Shown here: positions 1 to 9,326 of the stretch, piece after piece
Position numbering within the stretch: position 1 is the first letter of the stretch
Layout of the letters: each line of letters opens with the position of its first letter
Assembly: GCA_026390435.1 (NCBI GenBank)
Contig: JAPLFY010000037.1
Span: forward strand, 1 to 53,244
Reading direction: 5' to 3'
DNA: 53,244 nucleotides
From: Pseudomonadota bacterium
Lineage (GTDB): Bacteria > Bdellovibrionota_B > Oligoflexia > Oligoflexales > CAIYRB01
The notes under the pieces: generated by a model
What the model was told of the DNA's origin: nothing
The model's input: the letters and a program-made list of their open reading frames with translations, nothing else
The model's database searches: none
Program-made: the position numbers and the translations under genes

Positions 1-399
<399 letters not shown>

Positions 400-414
400 T
401 GTCGTCGACTCTCT

Positions 415-460
415 ACCTGGAAGAACCAAGGATTCTGTTGTTGAATTCCTCGTTCCAGGT
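415..460 (+). other. Inverted repeat in the 23S-5S spacer (candidate processing stem)
   Basis: ACCTGGAA (415-422) is perfectly complementary to TTCCAGGT (453-460), with a 30-base loop between. The spacer of about 128 bases holds no tRNA. A stem in this position could be a site for rRNA precursor processing; that role is inferred from location only. Confidence 0.35.
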
Positions 461-527
461 GGAAGCTGAAGAATCCCGATTTGAATTGTTCTTGAACACC
501 TTCGATACACAGTTGCCAATACTTGAT

Positions 528-645
<118 letters not shown>

Positions 646-653
646 AAAAAACG

Positions 654-694
654 AAGCCCCTGATCACCGAAAGGTAGTCAGGGGCTTTAGTTTT
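654..694 (+). terminator. Rho-independent terminator of the rRNA operon
   Basis: AAGCCCCTGA and its complement TCAGGGGCTT form a 10-bp stem around a loop containing CCGAAAGG. A T-rich tail (TTTAGTTTT) follows. It lies 8 bases after the 5S end and in front of the convergent lipoprotein gene, so it may serve both sides. Confidence 0.85.
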
Positions 695-711
695 GCCTAT
701 TTTAGTTTCTC

Positions 712-1425
712 TTACGGCCCAAACCCATCATTGATACAGTTGTATACATAAGCATCAAATTCTGGGGTGCCTGCTGGCGGTATATTTTCAGCGGGTCCGT
801 CTTTTTTGTATGTATAGCACCCTGAGGTGATACCTAGTGTCGATGCTTGCGTCCCGCTGCATTCTACGTTGGGTGCTCCCTCTGATGCTGATACGAACTG
901 AAGTGAGATTCGCTCGGTCTTCTGATCTGCAGTAATAGACTGACTGCAAGTTACTAGTTTTGAGCCGTCAGTGGCGGCCTTGCGGACTGTTTCTGTTGTG
1001 AGGCCGTTTTTATCGAGTGCTTTAATGGCTTCAACCCAGTTGCACTCCCAAGTTGCCTTAGGTAGTGACCCGCATTTTCCTGTTTTGAAATCCCAAGTCT
1101 TTCCCTGATCAACAATGCAAGTCTTTTGCTCATTCGACAAAGCCAGATCGACTTTATCAGACTGACACTTAGTGGGGACATTGCTACCGATCGTAGGAGT
1201 CCCTGTTCCCCCTGGTCCTCCTAATGTTGGCTGGCCATTCGTACATGCTACTTTCGGATCCTTGCAGAGAGGGTTTATGCCGTCCGTGCCTATACCGTTT
1301 TTGTTTGCTGAGTCGTCAGAGTTTGCCGGCGTCTTCGTCGTGCCGCCGAAGTTAGCACTGGAGCAGGCGTAGATCAGGCTGGCTAGGGCTGCAGATAGCG
1401 GTAGAATATAATTCAGTTTTTTCAC
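712..1425 (-). CDS. Predicted lipoprotein of unknown function
   Basis: I do not recognise this protein. It has a classical lipoprotein signal (VKKLNYILPL... ending LIYAC, with Cys at residue 21), so it should be lipid-anchored in the cell envelope. A low-complexity Gly/Thr/Pro linker follows, then a Cys-containing domain with several CxxxxK/W-type positions (KTCIVDQGKTW, WECNW, VTCSQS). The GTG start at 1425 is preferred to the ATG at 1437: GGGGA lies five bases before the GTG, the signal peptide then begins V/M-K-K, and nothing resembling a ribosome site precedes the ATG. A sigma28-like promoter lies about 66 bases upstream of the ATG. The gene converges on the rRNA terminator. Function is open; the promoter hints at a motility link. 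Confidence 0.75.
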   Translation of the reverse strand: MKKLNYILPLSAALASLIYACSSANFGGTTKTPANSDDSANKNGIGTDGINPLCKDPKVACTNGQPTLGGPGGTGTPTIGSNVPTKCQSDKVDLALSNEQKTCIVDQGKTWDFKTGKCGSLPKATWECNWVEAIKALDKNGLTTETVRKAATDGSKLVTCSQSITADQKTERISLQFVSASEGAPNVECSGTQASTLGITSGCYTYKKDGPAENIPPAGTPEFDAYVYNCINDGFGP

Positions 1426-1502
1426 AAGCGTCCCCATGCGATCAGTGATTGAACCTGGTCCTCGCCCCTTTGCTTAGGCGGACCGACCTCACTCTACCCA
1501 TC

Positions 1503-1530
1503 CTATCGGCATTTCAGAGTCCTACCTTTA
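1503..1530 (-). promoter_or_regulatory. Sigma28 (FliA)-like promoter candidate upstream of the lipoprotein
   Basis: On the minus strand TAAA (1530-1527) is followed after 16 bases by GCCGATAG (1510-1503). This matches seven of eight positions of the flagellar sigma28 -10 element GCCGATAA. The family spacing is usually 15 from TAAA. The -10 lies about 65 bases before the coding start, close to the arrangement in front of flagellin in this window. The rest of the 1438-1725 gap holds no gene I can support. Confidence 0.45.
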
Positions 1531-1725
1531 GTGGAAATTAAGCCCATCGTTTCAGCGGGTTTTAGCCACCTAGGAAACGCTTGCCCAGATGCCCCTAGCC
1601 GCCGCCGTCCCGGAAGGGTATACTTAGGGTACTTGCCGCTCGTTCCAATTTAAGTCTGACGTACTGTCCCTAAATACCTGATTTCACAATCCTAATAGCG
1701 CTCTGTTTCGGGAGGCGTTTGCCTT

Positions 1726-2676
1726 ATGAAGCTATGGCTTTTGACCTGTACTTTCATAGTCTTGTTGCCGTTCACTGCGCTTGCAGCAGGGCAGCCTAGG
1801 GCTGGTGCTGGCGACCCGTTACCTACTCCTCCGGCCCTGAAAGCGGATGTGCGTTTTTGGGAGTCTATTTTCACCAAGTACGGGCCAGACGACTGCTTGT
1901 TTCATGATAAAGAAAACTTGAGCGTCGTATACTTCGTGAAGCGACTAGCCCCGGTCTCGGTCTTTCGTAAAGCTAGTTTAACTAAGCATTATCTGGCCGT
2001 GCTTAAGAAGGCTATCGCGGGTTTAGCGGATGGTCACGAACCTCGGAATGCTATTGAACAGCGCATCGTTAAAGTGACAGCACCTGAGCTGAGGACCCCG
2101 GGTTATTATCGCAGTGCCGCTTTGAATCTTCGGTGTCAGCGTGGAGTAGACTTGCAGCCGAGTTTGGATCGATCCAAGGACCATCTGGGTATGGTGATGC
2201 GGGTACTGGACCAACACCATTTGCCAACTGATCTCGCGTTCCTGCCCCACCTTGAAAGTGGATACAATCCAATTGCTCGGTCTCGAGTGGGCGCGAGAGG
2301 ACTCTGGCAGTTGATGCCGTCTGCTGCTCGCCTGTCTGGTCTGAGTGTGGGAGGGAGGTATGACCACCGGCTCAGTCCGCAGCGGTCGACCTCAGCGGCT
2401 GCCGGTATGCTTGCTGATTTCTACAATCAAACCGGTTCTTGGCCTCTAGCGATTACAGCCTACAATTACGGCATCAACGGTACGATGCGCGCTATAAAAA
2501 TTTACGGTAATGACTACGTCACCATTAGAGACAAGCATCGCACTAGTGTATTCGGCTTTGCGGCGCGGAATTACTATCCCAGCTTTCTTGCTGTGAGAAA
2601 TGTAGCCGGCAATATGGCACAAGAGCAAGTAGCGGCCGCTTCACGCCGCTCCAACTCTAGCACAGGCAAGTTATAA
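1726..2676 (+). CDS. Soluble lytic murein transglycosylase-like protein (GH23/SLT domain)
   Basis: This is a 316-residue exported peptidoglycan lyase. A Sec signal peptide (MKLWLLTCTF...TALA) leads into an alpha-helical N-terminal part and an SLT domain. The catalytic Glu is in LPHLESGYNP (E177), followed by the substrate-groove motifs GARGLWQLMPSAA and LAITAYNYGINGTMRAI. It resembles the MltD/GH23 type but has no LysM repeats, unlike its paralogue at 13681-15135. GGGAGG lies eight bases before the ATG. It would cleave the glycan strand to 1,6-anhydromuropeptides in the periplasm. It stands alone, divergent from the lipoprotein and 80 bases before the ligase-like gene, with which it may be co-transcribed. 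Confidence 0.85.
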   Translation: MKLWLLTCTFIVLLPFTALAAGQPRAGAGDPLPTPPALKADVRFWESIFTKYGPDDCLFHDKENLSVVYFVKRLAPVSVFRKASLTKHYLAVLKKAIAGLADGHEPRNAIEQRIVKVTAPELRTPGYYRSAALNLRCQRGVDLQPSLDRSKDHLGMVMRVLDQHHLPTDLAFLPHLESGYNPIARSRVGARGLWQLMPSAARLSGLSVGGRYDHRLSPQRSTSAAAGMLADFYNQTGSWPLAITAYNYGINGTMRAIKIYGNDYVTIRDKHRTSVFGFAARNYYPSFLAVRNVAGNMAQEQVAAASRRSNSSTGKL

Positions 2677-2756
2677 CCTGTGTTTTGCGTTGCGGTAAAT
2701 TAGGGCTCAAGCGACAATCAGCCTGTCGCGAATAGACCTGAGTTCGGAGCCTTACT

Positions 2757-3992
2757 TTGCTGAATATCGCACAGGCATTACCGCTTTATCTTTTATTGCT
2801 CATCTTGCCTTTGGGTGTAGCTGGCCAGAATATCGGGTCCGGAGTTGTTGGCCTGGTGCTATTTGTTCAGCTTTTTCTCAAGCGACATGAATTGCCAGTT
2901 AATCAACTTTGGCGGGAACATGGAAAAGCTATTATTGCAGTAATAGCTTTCCTCGTGATGCAGGTCATCGCAACAGTTTCAAATCCGGCGAGCCCTGTGC
3001 GTTTCCAGTTTAACTATATTTTTGGCTACGCTATTTGGGCTCTCCTACCGCCGGTCGCATATTTAGTGCTGCCAAGACTTAACGCCGATGTCTGGCGCAA
3101 ATTGCACCTAGGTTTGGCAACAGTTTGCGTCGTTCTTGGAGTTATTTCGCTTAGTCAATCGATATGGGGCTGGCGTATCGTTCAGACTCACGTTGAATTG
3201 GGCTTCCCGCGGGCCCAAGGCCTTTACTCTCATCCGATGACATTTGGCTATGTTTGTTTGATCCTCGTACCCATTGTGACGGTGGCTGTTGTTCGATCTC
3301 CCCATCGTCTTATCTCCTGGGTTGCGGCCATCTCTTTGCTTGTGGCTATTTATACCAGTCGCTCACGTATGGTTGAAGTTGTCACGGGACTCATCATCTT
3401 GTGGAACATTTGGTGTGCAACTAAAGGTCGAATGCGCGCCATAATTATGGCCGTATTCGTTGCTAGCACAACATTGATCTTAACCACGAATAATCCTGTA
3501 GGTGAGCGATTCCGCGGCACCTTACATCGTGAAGACGTACGCAGTGATTACGTGGATGATCGGGTAGCTTTCTGGCATGTCCATTGGAACATGCTCAAAG
3601 AACATCCTTTGCTTGGCCATGGCGAAGGAATCAATACTGCGTATCGGATACCGTATTATGAGGCTATTGGTTTGAAGGGATTTATTCGCCAATACGAAGC
3701 GCACAATATGTTTCTACAACTGGCGGTGAATCTTGGGCTGATTGGCCTGTTCGTGTTCCTATGGTGGTTAATAGATTTATTTAGATTTGCGCGAAGATTT
3801 GCCCAGCGTGGTGATTGGACTGGGCGGGTGGTCATGCAGACTATTGTGGCTTTATGTATTGGGGCATTGACCCAAAATGCTTTCCAGGATTCAGCGGTTC
3901 GATTCACCATAACTGTTTTGATTGCAGCTTTCTGGCTTTGGGCGCGAGATAGCGCTTCTATATCGACATCCCCCAACGGCGAACGGTCTTAG
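2757..3992 (+). CDS. O-antigen ligase / Wzy-C family membrane protein
   Basis: This polytopic inner-membrane protein of 411 residues has about ten hydrophobic helices (for example LPLYLLLLILPLGVAG and AIIAVIAFLVMQVIATV). A large periplasmic loop holds GHGEGINTAYRIPYYEAIG and YEAHNMFLQLAVNLGLIGLF, the typical Wzy_C/WaaL signature (G-x-G near the loop and the late H-N-x-x-L-x2 pattern). The family ligates or polymerises glycans on lipid carriers, usually O-antigen onto lipid A-core. The start is TTG at 2757 with GGAG eight bases upstream; no ATG gives as complete an N-terminus. Its 3' end overlaps the convergent ABC permease gene by 35 bases. The exact substrate cannot be told from sequence. 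Confidence 0.75.
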   Translation: MLNIAQALPLYLLLLILPLGVAGQNIGSGVVGLVLFVQLFLKRHELPVNQLWREHGKAIIAVIAFLVMQVIATVSNPASPVRFQFNYIFGYAIWALLPPVAYLVLPRLNADVWRKLHLGLATVCVVLGVISLSQSIWGWRIVQTHVELGFPRAQGLYSHPMTFGYVCLILVPIVTVAVVRSPHRLISWVAAISLLVAIYTSRSRMVEVVTGLIILWNIWCATKGRMRAIIMAVFVASTTLILTTNNPVGERFRGTLHREDVRSDYVDDRVAFWHVHWNMLKEHPLLGHGEGINTAYRIPYYEAIGLKGFIRQYEAHNMFLQLAVNLGLIGLFVFLWWLIDLFRFARRFAQRGDWTGRVVMQTIVALCIGALTQNAFQDSAVRFTITVLIAAFWLWARDSASISTSPNGERS

Positions 3993-4809
3993 CTTCAATC
4001 ACTCGAAACACTAGATATTCGACAACAAGCCCGATCATGATGACTGAGCTAAGGCCAGCAAATACAGACGCGATTTCAAGCTGATTCTTGTTTTCGTAGA
4101 TGTACCAGCCGAGTCCTCCCGAGCCTGCACTCACACCAAATACTAACTCCGCGGCAATTAGCGTTCGCCAGGCGAAGGCCCAGCCTAGGCGAAGGCCAGT
4201 TAGTATCGAAGGGAAAGCTGCTGGGATTAGGATGTGGATGACGTAAGGCAGACCTTTGAGGCCGTAATTTCGCCCGACCATTCGGAGAGTTGGTGAGACT
4301 CCATCAAATCCTGCCAGTGTGTTTAGGCTAAAAGACCACAACACTGAGTGGGCTAATACAAAAACTAAACTGCCAGTACCGAGTCCGATCCAGAGCATGG
4401 CAACTGGTAACAGGGCAATTGCAGGTAGAGGGTTAAACATTGCCGTTAGGGTGGTTAACAAATCTCGGCCGAGCTTTGATGTCATTGCAATTACGGCCAT
4501 TATAATCGCAATGAAAATACCGACGGCATATCCAAGAAGAAGGACGCCCAGGGATGTGAGTATGCGATCGACCAAAATGCCTGAGCGCAGGCCATCAAAT
4601 AAAGCTGCCATGGTCTCGCTGGCTGAGGGGAAAAGCAGCGAATTATTTAACCACGTACTGTAGCTCTGCCAAATAATAAGCAACGTTACTAAGATCAAAA
4701 GTCGCCGCAGAGATGCCTTTTCATATATGCGTTGCCAGAGGGGGAGGGGCATCTGTTCTACGACTTGGTCCGGCGTTATTACCTCGAGATCATAGATCTT
4801 ATCTGTCAT
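3958..4809 (-). CDS. ABC transporter permease (SsuC/TauC/NrtB type)
   Basis: This is a 283-residue inner-membrane permease of the MetI-like fold, with about six helices and an EAA-type coupling loop (RNYGLKGLPYVIHILIPAAFPSILTGLRLG) that contacts the ATPase. SsuC, TauC and NrtB, for sulfonates, taurine and nitrate, share this layout. GGAGG lies nine bases before the ATG. The start overlaps the ATPase stop by 11 bases, which suggests translational coupling. It is the last gene of a binding protein-ATPase-permease operon. The substrate is not determined by sequence. Confidence 0.88.
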   Translation of the reverse strand: MTDKIYDLEVITPDQVVEQMPLPLWQRIYEKASLRRLLILVTLLIIWQSYSTWLNNSLLFPSASETMAALFDGLRSGILVDRILTSLGVLLLGYAVGIFIAIIMAVIAMTSKLGRDLLTTLTAMFNPLPAIALLPVAMLWIGLGTGSLVFVLAHSVLWSFSLNTLAGFDGVSPTLRMVGRNYGLKGLPYVIHILIPAAFPSILTGLRLGWAFAWRTLIAAELVFGVSAGSGGLGWYIYENKNQLEIASVFAGLSSVIMIGLVVEYLVFRVIEAKTVRRWGMSI

Positions 4810-5563
4810 CGGAGTTCACCTCCGAGCTATGGTCACCGAAGAGTATGTCATGAATCATGGTCTCTTTTGTTGGGGCGCTCTCAATGTCAGCCTGAAGGCG
4901 TCCAGGATGGGGAGAAAGTATAAGTATGCGGCTACCAAGAGTGAGAGCTTCGCGGATTGAGTGAGTCACAAAGATTAAGGTTAATCGCAAACTCTCCCAA
5001 AGCTGGAGTAGTTCCTCTTGCATCTGGGTTCGTGTGAGAGCGTCGAGTGCCGCAAAAGGCTCATCCATCAGCAATATTTGGGGCTCCATAGCTAGAGCTC
5101 TTGCCAGCGCAACACGTTGCTTCATGCCACCTGATAGTTGGTGTGGATAATTTTCAGCAACGCGTTCGAGTTTGACCTTGCTAATAGCGGCGCGGGCTTT
5201 GTCTCGGGCTTGCGATCCCCGGGCTTTGCCGCTTACTTCAAGTGCAAAGATCACATTTCCGAGGACGGTGTGCCAGGGCAGTAGTTGGTCGAATTCTTGG
5301 AACATCATCACTCGGTCAGGTCCAGGCCCCAGAATTGGCTTCCCATCCAGAATAATGTCACCACGGGCCGGTTTTATGTAACCGCCAATTGCCTTTAATA
5401 GAGTTGATTTTCCCGAACCTGAGGCGCCGAGTAACATGCATCGCTCGGACTGTGCCAAAGAAAAACTAATCTGTTTGACAACGGTGATCCGGCATTTCGT
5501 GTTGCCGGAGGTGTCTTCGTAATCCAAAGATACATTGTTGACCTGCAGGAGGGGGGAATTCAA
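4799..5563 (-). CDS. ABC transporter ATP-binding protein (SsuB/TauB/NrtD type)
   Basis: This 254-residue ATPase powers the importer made with the permease and binding protein on either side. Visible motifs in order are Walker A GASGSGKST, the Q-loop MMFQEFDQLLPW, the signature LSGGMKQR, Walker B ILLMDEPFAALD and the H-loop THSIREAL. The Q-loop/PW pattern is typical of the nitrate/taurine/sulfonate class. The apparent start is TTG at 5563 with AGGT just upstream, five bases after the binding-protein stop. Confidence 0.9.
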   Translation of the reverse strand: MNSPLLQVNNVSLDYEDTSGNTKCRITVVKQISFSLAQSERCMLLGASGSGKSTLLKAIGGYIKPARGDIILDGKPILGPGPDRVMMFQEFDQLLPWHTVLGNVIFALEVSGKARGSQARDKARAAISKVKLERVAENYPHQLSGGMKQRVALARALAMEPQILLMDEPFAALDALTRTQMQEELLQLWESLRLTLIFVTHSIREALTLGSRILILSPHPGRLQADIESAPTKETMIHDILFGDHSSEVNSDDR

Positions 5564-5568
5564 GATAC

Positions 5569-6570
5569 CTAACTCCCGGCTAAGTTATGTAAATTAGGAT
5601 GAGTCAGATCCTTCCAGGAGTCAGCTTTTTCCTTAATGGTACCGACGCTGTACATAAAGTCGGTAAAGACGCCAAATTTTTGAGGCGTTAGATCAAAATC
5701 ATTTTCTGGGTCATTGAGTAGCGCTGTGATCATGGGAAGCGGATCTTTGGTGCCAGCAACTTTGATGTAAAGAGCGGCAGCAGCTCCTTTGTTGGACCTA
5801 ATCCAGTTGGTGGCTTTTTGAAAAGCAGCAACATATGCTGCGTACAATTTGGGATTGGCTTCATAGAATTTAGTTGTGGCGACGACGGCAGTGAAGGTCG
5901 CTTTGCCGCCAAGTACATCGCTAGATTTCAATACTGTATGGATCTTGCCATTGCCTTTTTCAAGTTCGAGTTTTGAAAATGGTGCAGAGGTAAAATGCGT
6001 TGTGATTTCAGATCGTCCTGACATTAGTGCAATGTATGCCTCAGGATGACCTAGGCCGACGGTGAATGAATCTAAACGGTTGAATTCAGCTTTGCCGAAT
6101 GCTTGCGCTGCTGCCATTTGTAAAACTACAGCCTGCACTCCAACTTTTACTGATGGTAAGGCAATCCGGTCCTTGCGAGTAAAGTCCCTGACGGTTTTAA
6201 TATTAGGATTGTTAGTGTTCAGGTAAGTCGGAATGGATGAAAGGGCGCCAACAGCGCGAACCCCAAAGTTGTTACGGGTTTTCGCCCAGAGAGTCACTAG
6301 TGATGAGGTGCCGACAGCACCAAAGTGCAAAGCTCCGGAAAGCATGCCGTCATTAATTGCTGCAGGGCCACTGAGAACGCGCCACTGCGTATTCAAAGGA
6401 GCGAGGCCTGCGGATTTTGCTTCCTCTTCAACTAGCTTTTGGTCCTGCATCACCATCAGTGGTAGGTACGTTAGTCCGTATTGATAGCCAGTAACTATAG
6501 TAGCGAGTTCAGCTCTTGCGTTCTGAGCGAATGTCGAAATTAAGATGGCCAGCAGAAAATATAAACGCAT
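5569..6570 (-). CDS. ABC transporter substrate-binding protein (NMT1/SsuA-like)
   Basis: This periplasmic binding protein of 333 residues belongs to the nitrate/sulfonate/taurine/NMT1 class. It carries a Sec signal peptide (MRLYFLLAILISTFAQNARA) and the family pattern of a first strand (TIVTGYQYGLTYLPLMVMQD), a GALHFGAVGTSSL hinge and a late KATFTAVVATTKFYEANP segment. I placed the start at the ATG at 6570. The longer reading from 6615 adds MAGNNQRPWSIWGFF in front of the signal peptide and runs into the upstream permease gene. It is followed five bases later by the ATPase gene. The ligand is unknown; the adjoining amino-acid permease suggests an organic nitrogen or sulfur compound, but that is inference. 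Confidence 0.85.
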   Translation of the reverse strand: MRLYFLLAILISTFAQNARAELATIVTGYQYGLTYLPLMVMQDQKLVEEEAKSAGLAPLNTQWRVLSGPAAINDGMLSGALHFGAVGTSSLVTLWAKTRNNFGVRAVGALSSIPTYLNTNNPNIKTVRDFTRKDRIALPSVKVGVQAVVLQMAAAQAFGKAEFNRLDSFTVGLGHPEAYIALMSGRSEITTHFTSAPFSKLELEKGNGKIHTVLKSSDVLGGKATFTAVVATTKFYEANPKLYAAYVAAFQKATNWIRSNKGAAAALYIKVAGTKDPLPMITALLNDPENDFDLTPQKFGVFTDFMYSVGTIKEKADSWKDLTHPNLHNLAGS

Positions 6571-6601
6571 AAAGAAACCCCATATAGACCATGGTCTTTG
6601 A

Positions 6602-8125
6602 TTATTTCCTGCCAAGATGAATTTTCAGATGATTCATGACCCCTGGTGGTGGGCCGATGAATCTTTTTCTCTCTAGCCCAAACCAGATGACCGTCATCGC
6701 AATAGCGGTGCCGCCTAGTACAATAAGTGCTTTGTCATTTGGTGGTTGCACTCCGATCAGTATTAAAAGTGATCCACCGAGAACAGATATGACGCAAGCT
6801 GGTTTAAACCAGATCCCCAAATTCCAGGGGCCAAAATTATGCCAAGCACGTCCATGCGCAAAGAAACCTAAGCCTGCCGGGATTACGTAGGAAATATATA
6901 AGAAAATCACGCAAACTACGCTAATCGTCGAATATACAGGGGTGTAAAAGGTGAAGAGACACGATAGCGCGACGATAGTCCAAATCGAGGCAGATGGAGT
7001 GAGGTTTTTTGAATTGATTTTTTTTAACTGCTTAGAAAACGGTAAACCGCCATCACGCGCGAAAGCATAGGTCATGCGAGATGCTGAGGTGACTGTCGCT
7101 AAACCACAGAGGTATTGTGCTAGTATGATGCCGCTCAACAATAAGCCACTTACTGCTTTGGGCGCGACGGAATCGAGCAACCAAAAGAAGACGTTTGGAC
7201 CCTGCGAGGCTGCTTGGTCTAATGATGGCATAGCTAGAACCATGGCCGTAAGCATCAACCAGCCCGCAAGTCCTGAGATCAAAACGGAGCGGACAATTCC
7301 CAGAGGGACGGTGGTCTGGGCGGCAAGTGTTTCTTCAGAAGTATGAGCAGAGGCATCGAAGCCTGTGATCGTGTAGGCGGGGAGCAGTAAGCCAAGTGCA
7401 AATAAGATGCCTAGATGATTGGACAAGGGCCAGACATCCCCCCCTTTGATACCGCTGTAGTTCGTAAATGTGATCAGTCTCGTGAAATCAAAATTCGAAG
7501 TACAAATCAGCATAGTTGCGGTGAGCAGGAAAGACACCGCTAGAATCAGATATCCGCTGAAATCAGTAAGGAGAGTTGTGAGCTTAATGCCTCGGTGATT
7601 TATGATCCCCTGACTGACGGTGATTAAAGTGACGCCACATGCTTGCATGAGGAATTGCTGATCAGACGGCAGATTCTCCCAGTTAATTCCGAAAATTTTA
7701 CCGATTGAATTGACTGCGAACAAAAAGGTCCCAACATTGATAGCTGCTAATGCGGCAATCAATCCAGCAAGGTTGAACCAAGCTGTGATCCAGCCCCAGC
7801 AGCGTCCACCTAAAATCGCAGCCCAGTGGTAAAGTCCACCAGCTGTCGGAAAGGCTGAGGCTAGTTGGCCCATTGTGGCTGCTACTACTAAAGCGAGGGT
7901 GCAGCCGACTGGCCAACCTATACCAATAGCGGCTCCGCCAACGGCGCTGAAACCTAGGTGGAAGGAGGTGAGGCCTCCAGATAAAATGCAGATGATGGAA
8001 AAGGAAATCGCAAAATTCGAAAAGCCGCTCATTCTACGATCAAGTTCTTGTGTGTAACCAAGTCGCTTAAGAGTGTCGGTATCAGAATTACTAGGCTGTG
8101 GAACAGACTTCATGACTGAACTCAA
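6602..8125 (-). CDS. APC-family amino acid/amine permease
   Basis: This 507-residue transporter has about twelve membrane helices. It opens with the APC signature LKRLGYTQELDRRMSGFSNFAISFSIICILSGG and contains ASAFPTAGGLYHWAA and GFDASAHTSEET. These place it in the amino acid-choline transporter branch (GABA, choline or polyamine permeases), proton-coupled in characterised members. It lies 66 bases after the tocopherol-cyclase-like lipoprotein and 31 bases before the ABC binding protein, all on the minus strand. A likely operon therefore carries two uptake systems. The 8126-8191 gap contains the direct repeat GACTCTGA twice, spaced by five bases. Confidence 0.88.
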   Translation of the reverse strand: MSSVMKSVPQPSNSDTDTLKRLGYTQELDRRMSGFSNFAISFSIICILSGGLTSFHLGFSAVGGAAIGIGWPVGCTLALVVAATMGQLASAFPTAGGLYHWAAILGGRCWGWITAWFNLAGLIAALAAINVGTFLFAVNSIGKIFGINWENLPSDQQFLMQACGVTLITVSQGIINHRGIKLTTLLTDFSGYLILAVSFLLTATMLICTSNFDFTRLITFTNYSGIKGGDVWPLSNHLGILFALGLLLPAYTITGFDASAHTSEETLAAQTTVPLGIVRSVLISGLAGWLMLTAMVLAMPSLDQAASQGPNVFFWLLDSVAPKAVSGLLLSGIILAQYLCGLATVTSASRMTYAFARDGGLPFSKQLKKINSKNLTPSASIWTIVALSCLFTFYTPVYSTISVVCVIFLYISYVIPAGLGFFAHGRAWHNFGPWNLGIWFKPACVISVLGGSLLILIGVQPPNDKALIVLGGTAIAMTVIWFGLERKRFIGPPPGVMNHLKIHLGRK

Positions 8126-8191
8126 TCAAATAAAAGGATCGCTATGATTGCTGGACTCTGATGTTAGACTCTGAACTTGATCACGCTAAGA

Positions 8192-9313
8192 TCATAGTTT
8201 CATCGTTGGGCAGCGATGTGTGCCACCAAACTCTAACACACTGTTGTCAGCGCTTACGTGCTGAATTAGAGTCTGTTGTCCTAACAGATTGAGTTCGTAG
8301 GCATCAATCTCAATATGAGCATTGTAGTTTTCATGCGCGCCAGCCTTGACCCATCCCTGAGGTGCTGCCGTCGCGATTCCTACAAAATCTGATCGCGAGC
8401 CTTTTGCCTTAATTTCTAGTTTTTTTAGTGGATTCAGGATTGTGATTTGGAATTCACCATCGCAGGGTTTGATGTCCCTGGTTACAGTAAGATTTTTAAT
8501 TCCTGGCAGGAATACCCAATCAATTTTTTCGGTTTTGAAGATTGCACTCCAAACTTCCGGTTGAATTAAGCTGACTGGTGCTGGGCCTCCAGCAAGGCTA
8601 AGGCGGTTTGCGCCGTTTTCAGAGATTGCATGAAGCCAGATCCAGCTGCTCGGGAACCCAGACCCGTAATTCTTTTCCATATGAGAGACAGCACGGCCAG
8701 TAATTTGGGTGCTACCCTTGCTAAACTGATAGCTGGTATCACTCGCCAGGCTATAAATGAACCAGTGGCTCCAGATGAAGGGGAGTTTCGCGGCTAAACC
8801 TTCCGGACCTACCCACGGTTGATCTGGGAAAATTGGACGAGTGCTTGAAAACTGAGCTTTAAACACATCGCCACTCGGAAACTTGAGATCGATGCTGTCT
8901 TGGGTCATTGAGCCGAAACTGTCGGCTTGCCAGCGAAAGTTCGCCTTCGATTTATCGTCAGGATTCTTCGTGACAGGTTCGCCGGATGCCTGCAACTCTG
9001 TCTTTTCAGGGAATCCCTCTATTGTTTCAGTCTTGCCGGTTTTGCGGTCGTGAATTACGAGTGCCACGTAGCCTTCAAGGGGGCTGTCAGAAAACTTGAC
9101 GCCCTGACGCACGAAAGACCCCACGATGACAGCAAAGTCGCGTTGTCCTGCATGATCAACAATGCGTGTGTACCAGCCCTCAAACCATGGCCCATTCTCG
9201 CGGAAATGCGGATCCATCGGCGACTTTGTACCGCTGAATCCGGGCTTGCGACAGCTTAGCATCCAACCAGTGCTGACAAGCAAGGTAACCAATGTTAGCC
9301 ATCGAAATGACAT
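8192..9313 (-). CDS. Tocopherol-cyclase-like (PF14249-type) lipoprotein
   Basis: The 373-residue protein starts with a lipoprotein signal (MSFRWLTLVTLLVSTGWMLSC, Cys21). It then shows the hallmark of the tocopherol cyclase-like domain, GPWFEGWYTRIVD, followed by a lipocalin-like beta-rich chain (FAVIVGSFVRQG, WIWLHAIS, KIDWVFLPGIKN). The ATG at 9313 was chosen because GAAGG precedes it and the lipobox is then correctly placed; the longer reading from 9370 overlaps the upstream gene. Plant tocopherol cyclase (VTE1) closes the chromanol ring. Bacterial relatives are mostly uncharacterised, so enzymatic activity is not claimed. It should sit in a membrane facing the periplasm. It is two genes downstream of lspA, the peptidase that matures such lipoproteins. 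Confidence 0.75.
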   Translation of the reverse strand: MSFRWLTLVTLLVSTGWMLSCRKPGFSGTKSPMDPHFRENGPWFEGWYTRIVDHAGQRDFAVIVGSFVRQGVKFSDSPLEGYVALVIHDRKTGKTETIEGFPEKTELQASGEPVTKNPDDKSKANFRWQADSFGSMTQDSIDLKFPSGDVFKAQFSSTRPIFPDQPWVGPEGLAAKLPFIWSHWFIYSLASDTSYQFSKGSTQITGRAVSHMEKNYGSGFPSSWIWLHAISENGANRLSLAGGPAPVSLIQPEVWSAIFKTEKIDWVFLPGIKNLTVTRDIKPCDGEFQITILNPLKKLEIKAKGSRSDFVGIATAAPQGWVKAGAHENYNAHIEIDAYELNLLGQQTLIQHVSADNSVLEFGGTHRCPTMKL

Positions 9314-9326
9314 GATCTGCCTTCGT

